A stretch of 64,000 nucleotides of DNA from a bacterium (GTDB lineage: Bacteria > Planctomycetota > Planctomycetia > Isosphaerales > Isosphaeraceae). Under the pieces are notes generated by a model. That model did not search any database. It saw nothing but the letters and a program-made list of their open reading frames with translations, and was not told the DNA's origin. The translations under genes and the position numbers were made by a program. Of the stretch, positions 58,956 to 64,000 are shown piece by piece (the stretch's first letter is position 1; each line of letters opens with the position of its first letter). Location of the stretch: positions 27,224-91,223 of the forward strand of contig WGMM01000043.1 in the NCBI GenBank assembly GCA_016125085.1, read 5' to 3'.

Positions 58956-60221
58956 TCAAACCGGGGGATCGATCTCGCGAGGGGCCGGTTCAGGTTTGTC
59001 GCCGGGATTGACGTTCGATCGTAGTTCTTCCTGGCCGGGCGGTTTATTGCTCTCGCGAATGGCCCGCATTTCGCTTTGGGCCTTGAGGAACCGGGAATAG
59101 ATGTCGTCGGAAAGGCCGCCGATCTCGGGGCGAGGTCCCTGGTCGGTGTCCTCGGGCCTTGTTCCGGGCGCGCGTCGATCGCCGCGGAATTCCTCGGACC
59201 TGAGGATCTGGGTAAGCTTGGTGATCGTGTCGGGCACGAGCCGTTCGGCGAATCCGGAAATGAAAGACCAGATAAGCATGAGGGCGATGTCCGTCAGGGG
59301 TTTTGCGCCGGGTGTGGTCGGGTCGATACCGTGCAGGTGGTCGAACGACGGGAACAGGTCGCCTTCGATCATTCCGGCCAGGAAGACGAGATTGATGATG
59401 ACGGCGAAGACGGATCCGGCGATAGACGTGGTCCAGAGCGTGGCACGGCCGCTGTCCAGGGCGATCACATAGCGCAGTGCATCGCCCCGGTTCGGCATGT
59501 TTTCAAGCCTTTGCTGCAGGCTGATCATGGCCCCCATCGAGCCGAAGATGGGCACGAGGGCGAGCGTGGCGAAGCGGTCCGGGCGGCCTTCGTGCCATGC
59601 GATCAGCCCGCCGAGGCCGACGAGAATCGTGCTGATCGCCAGAAACGGCCGCCAGCAATAACGCAACAGCCGGCCGCGAGCCTGGTGCCGCAGCGGAGTG
59701 ATGAGATAGACATAAAGGAATTCGCTGAGGATGAAGTCCATTTCGGCGCGAAGATCTTCGGTCGTCGGTGGTTTGTCCGTGGCTCGGGGGCCCATACAGG
59801 CCTGATAGGTTTCATTTCCGACGAGTGCCTGAAATCGCTTGCGCAGGCACTCGGCACGTTGTTTGAGAGTGTCAGGAGGCAGAAAACGAACACAGATGCG
59901 CTGGAGCGTGAGAGCATCCTGCAGGGCTTCGGCGGCTGTGGGATAATGGCCGGCGCGGGAGCGCCTGACGATATCGCGGCCGAGTTTGACGTAGGCCTTA
60001 ATGGTGGGGTCAGGCGGGTCGCAGGAGGCATCGAGGGCTTCGGAATCGAGCCCGAGCAGGCGGAAGTCGTAGACCGTCATGGCGAGCCAGTGTTCAGCCG
60101 TGCGGCGGAGGTCGTCCTGATCGGGCGGAAGCGGCGCGATCGGCGGATGTTCCGCCGCCGGCCGGGCGTGCGACCGGGCTTCAGTAGTGTCCGCGTGTTT
60201 CGAAGCGTTGGGGTCGTTCAT
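58956..60221 (-). CDS. Hypothetical membrane protein, about four TM helices
   Basis: 421 residues from ATG 60221. The first 185 residues are soluble and helical (RTAEHWLAMTVYDFRLLGLDSEA, EALQDALTLQRICVRFLP). Then come hydrophobic stretches PFLAISTILVGLGGLIAW, FATLALVPIFGSMGAMISL, TSIAGSVFAVIINLVFLAGM and DIALMLIWSFISGFAERLV. The FAERLVPDTITKL pattern after the last helix recurs in unannotated membrane proteins of several phyla. The tail is acidic and Pro-rich. No function assigned. Possible role as a large-conductance or scaffolding protein is not supported enough to claim. Confidence 0.75.
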   Translation of the reverse strand: MNDPNASKHADTTEARSHARPAAEHPPIAPLPPDQDDLRRTAEHWLAMTVYDFRLLGLDSEALDASCDPPDPTIKAYVKLGRDIVRRSRAGHYPTAAEALQDALTLQRICVRFLPPDTLKQRAECLRKRFQALVGNETYQACMGPRATDKPPTTEDLRAEMDFILSEFLYVYLITPLRHQARGRLLRYCWRPFLAISTILVGLGGLIAWHEGRPDRFATLALVPIFGSMGAMISLQQRLENMPNRGDALRYVIALDSGRATLWTTSIAGSVFAVIINLVFLAGMIEGDLFPSFDHLHGIDPTTPGAKPLTDIALMLIWSFISGFAERLVPDTITKLTQILRSEEFRGDRRAPGTRPEDTDQGPRPEIGGLSDDIYSRFLKAQSEMRAIRESNKPPGQEELRSNVNPGDKPEPAPREIDPPV

Positions 60222-60502
60222 GGGCGTAAGAATCCTGGCAAGTTAATAAGCGGCTTGGCGCGTAGTGTCTCCTTAAGCAATATCGTGCGAAATCGACCAA
60301 GAGAAATGACAATGAGTATCGGAATCGGTCAGGAATTTCCGATTGAGCATTCGAGGAAATCGGTATGGATCAGGCGGCATATGGCAGGTTCGAAAACCAT
60401 AGCGACTGCTCGAACCATCAATATAAGTGGCCAATGGAAAAGTGCGACTTGAGTCTGCAAAGGGCGTTATTTGTTTCGAGATGTCGAAATCGATACTTTT
60501 CG

Positions 60503-60754
60503 TCAGGCGATGCGACGTATTCCTGCCGCGGTGATCGACAACCATGTCTGCTGGTTCATGTTTTCGAGTGCAAAATGCCATTTCCATCGGGGCAAAACGG
60601 CACCGTCAGAATCGATCAATTCGACCTCTCCCGCGTTGAGCATCGCCTTGACGGCTTGCAGGAATCGCTCATTTTCGTCGAACGCTTCACGAACGAGAGC
60701 GACCAGCAGATCACCTCCAGTAAGTTGATCAAGGATCTCAAGTTCCAGCGACAT
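60503..60754 (-). CDS. Small protein, unknown (winged-helix-like composition)
   Basis: 83 residues from ATG 60754. MSLELEILDQLTGGDLLVALVREAFDENERFLQAVKAMLNAGEVELIDSDG suggests helix-helix-strand order like a small winged helix; ends WHFALENMNQQTWLSITAAGIRRIA. No good Shine-Dalgarno. It lies 31 bases downstream of the antitoxin gene on the same strand, so may be read through from that operon. An overlapping frame on the other strand looks less protein-like. Confidence 0.55.
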   Translation of the reverse strand: MSLELEILDQLTGGDLLVALVREAFDENERFLQAVKAMLNAGEVELIDSDGAVLPRWKWHFALENMNQQTWLSITAAGIRRIA

Positions 60755-60785
60755 GAAATGGAATTGTCGTAATCAGGCGGCGGTT

Positions 60786-61019
60786 TCAGTCGGAAGAAAC
60801 TTCTGGTAGTTCGACCGGTTGGGTTTGCGCCTTGGGATTTTTCGGATTCTCTTGAGAGAATCGGTGGGCATCCGGGTTCCAGACAGGGCGATTCGTCGAT
60901 GCCTGACGTGCTGCCGCATCCCTGGCGATGGCAAAGACGTCTCCATGAAATCGATCCGAGATTTCACGCCGGGTCCGGTGGATTTCCTCGATCGGTGATT
61001 CAGTCGTTTTCCGGATCAT
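60786..61019 (-). CDS. Antitoxin-like partner of PIN toxin
   Basis: 77 residues from ATG 61019, overlapping the end of the upstream PIN gene by 20 bases. MIRKTTESPIEEIHRTRREISDRFHGDVFAIARDAAARQA is the pattern of small proteins routinely found next to VapC-like PIN genes in cyanobacteria and planctomycetes. The C-terminal 35 residues are Pro/Asn-rich and would be disordered, fitting an antitoxin that wraps a toxin. Translationally coupled to the toxin gene by the overlap. Confidence 0.7.
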   Translation of the reverse strand: MIRKTTESPIEEIHRTRREISDRFHGDVFAIARDAAARQASTNRPVWNPDAHRFSQENPKNPKAQTQPVELPEVSSD

Positions 61020-61485
61020 CGCCCAGCATCTCCTCTGGCGTGCAAATGATGGGAATCGGAAGGTTCGAATCTGCCAGCAGACGATGAATTCTCGGCAGAA
61101 TTTTCGCATTCGCGATGTGCTTGCAATTCCACGTCAGCAAGTAGTTTATCCGATGATGTACGACCGCTGCGATATGAAGTGCATCGACTTCGGCCTTCGC
61201 TGGCAAGACTCCGAGGCCCATGATGGCACTGGCGATTCCGGGAATTTCGGAACTTCCAGGAAGAAGTGGAATGCCTTCGAGGGCGCGGAGTCTTTCCGAA
61301 GCGAGTTTCGGGTCACCGCAGGAAGCTTCGTCGATTACGTACTGAGACACGACGAGATCGTAGTTCTGCCTTTCGGCTTCCCACCAGCGCCTTGTCAGGA
61401 TTTGACGGGCTGCAGTGACGACGTGCGAACTCGGCGATTGTCTCAAATAGCTCACAATTGATGTTTCGATTTAGACAGAGTTCAT
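61000..61485 (-). pseudogene. VapC-like PIN-domain toxin interrupted by a nonsense codon
   Basis: The frame from ATG 61485 reads M-N-S-V, then TAA at 61473-61471, then IETSIVSYLRQSPSSHVV and continues without a stop to 61000 (161 codons). Homologues of this PIN subfamily begin with a short strand and Y-[IL]-E-T-S, so the TAA replaces the expected Tyr codon. Reinitiation at GTG 61455 would give 151 residues but drop the conserved acidic Glu of ETS, one of the metal ligands. The other landmarks remain: TRRWWEAERQ, VSQYVIDEASCGD, AEVDALHIAAVVHHRINYLLTWNCKHIANA. Likely an inactivated ribonuclease toxin. Confidence 0.8.
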
Positions 61486-61766
61486 CGATTCGATGTTAAT
61501 CGACTTCTCCATGAATCTCAATGGTGAGTCGGACTCGCCAGTCATTCGCTTCGAAGATCTAAAGTGATTGATCGAGTGCGTCACGCGGGTTCGTTTCCGA
61601 GCCCATTATGTCCAGCTTCGAATTGGCCGACTGCATGTGCTCGGATTTAGCCGCTTCTTGAGCGAGTGAATCCCTTGACATTCGTTCCCGCGCCGGTCAA
61701 TTTGGAGTTCATCGAGACCCGGCCTGCGATGTGGCCGACTTTCACACGTTTTCAGGGGCGATTCCG

Positions 61767-63116
61767 ATGACCGATCCGATCACACGGCGCAGCGTTTCCA
61801 GGCGGCTTGGCGGTATCGCAGCCACGGTCGGCTTCGGCTCGATCAAAACCAGGGCATCCTCCGAAGACGCGAAACCGGCCATTCTCGGTGGTCAGCCGAC
61901 ACGTCCGAAGGGTGCCGGATGGACCCACTGGCCCATCATCGGCGATAACGATGCGGCCATGCTGACGCAGGTGCTCAAATCTGGCCTGTGGAACCGCCTG
62001 AGCGGGCCGGTCACGCCGAAGTTCGAAGCCACGTGGGCCGAGCGTCTGGGTGCCAGACACTGCCTGGCCAGCGCCAACGGCACCAGTGCTCTGATCATCT
62101 CGCTGGCGGCGCTTGATATCGGTCCCGGCGACGAAGTGATCGTGCCCCCCTACACCTTCGCGGCGACTGTCAACGCCGTGCTTCTGCATCATGCCCTGCC
62201 GGTTTTTTCGGATACGGACATTGATACTTTCCAGATGGACGTCGCCAGCGCGGCGAAGCTTGTCACAGACCGCACCGCGGCCCTGATGCCCGTGCACCTG
62301 GGCGGCTCCGTGGCCGATATGGACGCCGTGCTGGCCCTGGCCAAAGAGCGGAAGCTGCGGGTGATCGAAGACGCCTGCCAGTCGCCGCTGGCGCAGTGGC
62401 GGGGCAAACACGTGAGCACGCTGGGCGACATGGGCTGTTTCAGCTTTCAGGCTTCGAAGAATTTGAATTCCGGCGAAGGCGGTGCGGTGCTGACGAACGA
62501 CAAAGACCTTTACGAAGAAGCCCGCAGCTTCCACAACAACGGCCGGGCCAAGCCGGGCTCGGGCGTGAGCGGCTACGGCCGCAACGGCGCCAACCTGCGT
62601 CTGACCGAATTTCAATCGGCCATCCTGCTTGCCCAGATGGAACGGCTGGAAAAGCAGTCGCAAACACGCGAGTCGAATGCCGCCTATCTCACCGAACAGC
62701 TCAAGGCGATTCCGGGCATCACGCCCGCGAAAATGTACGAAGGCTGCACGCGTAATGCCTATCACCTGTACATGTTCCGGTATGACGCCGCCGCTTTCGA
62801 AGGCCTGCCGCGCGAGGCGTTCCAGAAAGCCCTGACGGCCGAAGGCATCCCGGCCAGCTCCGGCTATTCGCCGCTGAACAAGGAGCATTTCCTGCAAGTG
62901 GTGCGCACGAACAAGGGATTCGTGCGGATTTACGGCGAAAAGCACCTGAACGATTGGTACGAGAAGAATTCGCAACGGCCCGTGAACGACAAGCTTTGCA
63001 CCGAGGCCGTCTGGTTCACCCAGAACATGCTGCTGGGCCCGCGGTCGGACATGGACCAGATCGCCGAAGCCGTCCGCAAGATCCGCCGGTATGCGGGGGC
63101 ATTGAAGCAGGCTTGA
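61767..63116 (+). CDS. DegT/DnrJ/EryC1/StrS-type PLP aminotransferase with Tat-like leader
   Basis: 449 residues from ATG 61767 (AGGGG upstream). The first 35 residues, MTDPITRRSVSRRLGGIAAT then VGFGS, resemble a twin-arginine leader, unusual for this normally cytosolic family. The aminotransferase core follows: RLGARHCLASANGTSALIISLAAL, VIVPPYTFAATVNAV, LPVHLGGSVADM-type loop (MPVHLGGSVADMDA), IEDACQSPLA, and the PLP Lys near residue 230 in FSFQASKNLNSGEGG. Family members transaminate sugar-nucleotides or serve as regulatory/inositol enzymes (3-amino-5-hydroxybenzoate synthase-like). If exported already folded with PLP, it acts on an extracytoplasmic substrate. Confidence 0.92.
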   Translation: MTDPITRRSVSRRLGGIAATVGFGSIKTRASSEDAKPAILGGQPTRPKGAGWTHWPIIGDNDAAMLTQVLKSGLWNRLSGPVTPKFEATWAERLGARHCLASANGTSALIISLAALDIGPGDEVIVPPYTFAATVNAVLLHHALPVFSDTDIDTFQMDVASAAKLVTDRTAALMPVHLGGSVADMDAVLALAKERKLRVIEDACQSPLAQWRGKHVSTLGDMGCFSFQASKNLNSGEGGAVLTNDKDLYEEARSFHNNGRAKPGSGVSGYGRNGANLRLTEFQSAILLAQMERLEKQSQTRESNAAYLTEQLKAIPGITPAKMYEGCTRNAYHLYMFRYDAAAFEGLPREAFQKALTAEGIPASSGYSPLNKEHFLQVVRTNKGFVRIYGEKHLNDWYEKNSQRPVNDKLCTEAVWFTQNMLLGPRSDMDQIAEAVRKIRRYAGALKQA

Positions 63117-63164
63117 GTGGGGCGGGTCGAGCCGATTGGGCGGAATGAAGGTTCGACCGGAAAA

Positions 63165-63500
63165 ATGAGCAAATACGACTATGACCGATCGGTTGCCCTG
63201 GCGGACCAGGCCTTCAGGGATTGGTGCAGTTCGAACGGCGTTCCGCTTCATGGGATTCGACACGTCATTTCCTGGGAGGATTGGGACGACGGGATCGGCG
63301 TTTACATTTTCATGGAAACGATGTCGCAGAGAGATCAACTCAGCCTGGATGTGATCGAAGAAATGAAAAGTCGCTATCTCACGGTTCTGCGTGATTTCGG
63401 ATACCCGTTCGACAAGTTCCCGAATGTCGTTTTCGAATTCGATTCCGACGAGAATGTTCGTAAGAATTACGAGGGGAGCTACATTTACCGGTTGCGGTAG
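63165..63500 (+). CDS. Small hypothetical protein
   Basis: 111 residues from ATG 63165, chosen because it begins MSKYDYDRSVALADQAFRDW with no conserved extension. Mixed sequence with GVYIFMETMSQRDQLSLDVIEEMKSRYLTVLRDFGYPFDKFPNVVFEFDSDENV suggests strand-helix-strand. Cytosolic. No family recognised. Weak ribosome binding site. Starts 48 bases after the aminotransferase stop. Confidence 0.7.
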   Translation: MSKYDYDRSVALADQAFRDWCSSNGVPLHGIRHVISWEDWDDGIGVYIFMETMSQRDQLSLDVIEEMKSRYLTVLRDFGYPFDKFPNVVFEFDSDENVRKNYEGSYIYRLR

Positions 63501-63593
63501 ATAGACGACACTTGACGTCTTCTGCCTTTCGAACGAACTGGCCCGGATGCGATCTTTTTCGGGCTTGAATCGAACCGTGCACCGGGAAAATCG

Positions 63594-63818
63594 ATGAAGC
63601 AAGTCGTGTCTCGTCATGATCTGGATGAGATGAGATCATTGCCCCGAGCTCTCGTTTTCATCTCCGTGAACTGGGCCTTGCAGGCACGGCATTCCGATGC
63701 TGTTTGTCGTCAATTTCTTTCGGAGCTTCGTTGCGTGTATCCGAGCGAGGAAATCCCGCTTCACCACGTTGATCTCAGCGACCAGGATGGCGAGGTCTGG
63801 ACTGAAGTGCGAAAATAG
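63594..63818 (+). pseudogene. Small hypothetical protein, probably truncated by TAG
   Basis: 74 residues from ATG 63594: MKQVVSRHDLDEMRSLPRALVFISVNWALQ, YPSEEIPLHHVDLSDQDGEVWTEVRK, then TAG at 63816-63818. The same frame continues as LKDEGQPYDSLTYG, a smooth extension in which a Trp (TGG) would be expected at the stop. The N-terminal half has the look of a thioredoxin-like strand-helix-strand unit. No homologue named. Confidence 0.55.
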
Positions 63819-63933
63819 CTTAAGGATGAAGGCCAGCCATACGACTCGCTCACTTACGGCTTAATATACCTCACATCATTCGCCTTGACGGAAATCGTGA
63901 TTTATGTGTCAACCCGGGGACAAGGAGGCCCCT

Positions 63934-64000
63934 ATGGAAATCTCGCTGTTTGCGATCGAGAACTTCTCCGCCGTCAACCCGCTCAACACCAAACTCCTCA
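63934..64000 (+). CDS. 5' end of a gene, cut by window edge
   Basis: ATG 63934 preceded by AAGGAGG (63922-63928) at five bases. Only 22 codons are visible (MEISLFAIENFSAVNPLNTK and on), with no stop. Too short to identify; no signal peptide in the visible part. Confidence 0.65.
   Translation, partial: MEISLFAIENFSAVNPLNTKLL

Noticed and set aside
60365..60772. 135-codon plus-strand frame
   Set aside because: Overlaps the more protein-like minus-strand small ORF at 60503-60754 and has Cys/His-rich, irregular composition.
61752..63617. 621-codon open frame on the minus strand
   Set aside because: It is antisense to the DegT-type aminotransferase, which has all family motifs; the antisense frame is a by-product of high-GC codons.

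Overview
The window reads as chromosomal DNA of a planctomycete, probably Isosphaeraceae-like. This rests on family content: a formylglycine sulfatase, a cytochrome/WD40/DUF1549/DUF1553 giant protein, a DUF1559 protein, a ThuA-domain protein, a BlaI/BlaR1 pair whose BlaR carries an enormous Ig-like tail, and a beta-helix surface protein with an N-terminal LExR-type motif. Most of the DNA is GC-rich (about 60% by eye) and strikingly rich in the palindrome TTCGAA. The genus is inference only.

Layout. 1-2232 (-): 5' part of a beta-helix surface protein. 2879-5881 (+): secreted Pro/Ala-rich repeat protein starting at a TTG, with a strong terminator. 6161-10810: sulfatase, NAD(P)HX epimerase (-), zinc ribbon protein and a divergent DnaA. 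11034-13944 (-): thioredoxin-fold secreted protein and FAD monooxygenase. 14421-19743 (+): Dabb protein, carB, ugd. 19917-27043 (-): DUF998 protein, a 2001-residue BlaR1-like M56 protein, and BlaI with a legible promoter and operator. 27321-30761 (-): MscS channel and alkaline phosphatase. 31232-36639 (+): MFS transporter, rsmA, two aspartyl-protease/PDZ proteins, an NTF2-like membrane protein. 36805-38760 (+): asnB. 38798-44299: unknown protein, YegI-like kinase with helix-hairpin-helix, DUF1559 protein. 44679-48512 (+): beta-lactamase-fold protein, PAI2-type flavoprotein, DUF4177-like protein, VOC protein, cysteine desulfurase. 48513-49612 is a 1.1 kb gene-free, AT-richer gap. 49613-54853 (+): giant cytochrome/WD40/DUF1553 protein with a perfect terminator. 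55008-55976 (+): AT-rich FRG-domain gene, probably acquired. 56055-60221: conserved cytosolic protein, ThuA protein, membrane protein. 60503-61485 (-): small ORF and a PIN toxin-antitoxin pair whose toxin has a nonsense codon. 61767-64000 (+): Tat-type DegT/DnrJ aminotransferase, two small unknown proteins (the second apparently truncated by a TAG), and the start of one more gene.

How genes work together. The clearest regulatory unit is BlaI-BlaR1: a consensus promoter overlaps a GACTA/TAGTC operator directly upstream of blaI, implying autoregulation and induction by a membrane protease with a huge extracytoplasmic sensor. Housekeeping genes (carB, ugd, rsmA, asnB, nnrE, dnaA) are interleaved with secreted and envelope proteins of largely unknown job. 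No rRNA, tRNA, CRISPR array, insertion sequence or prophage was recognised.
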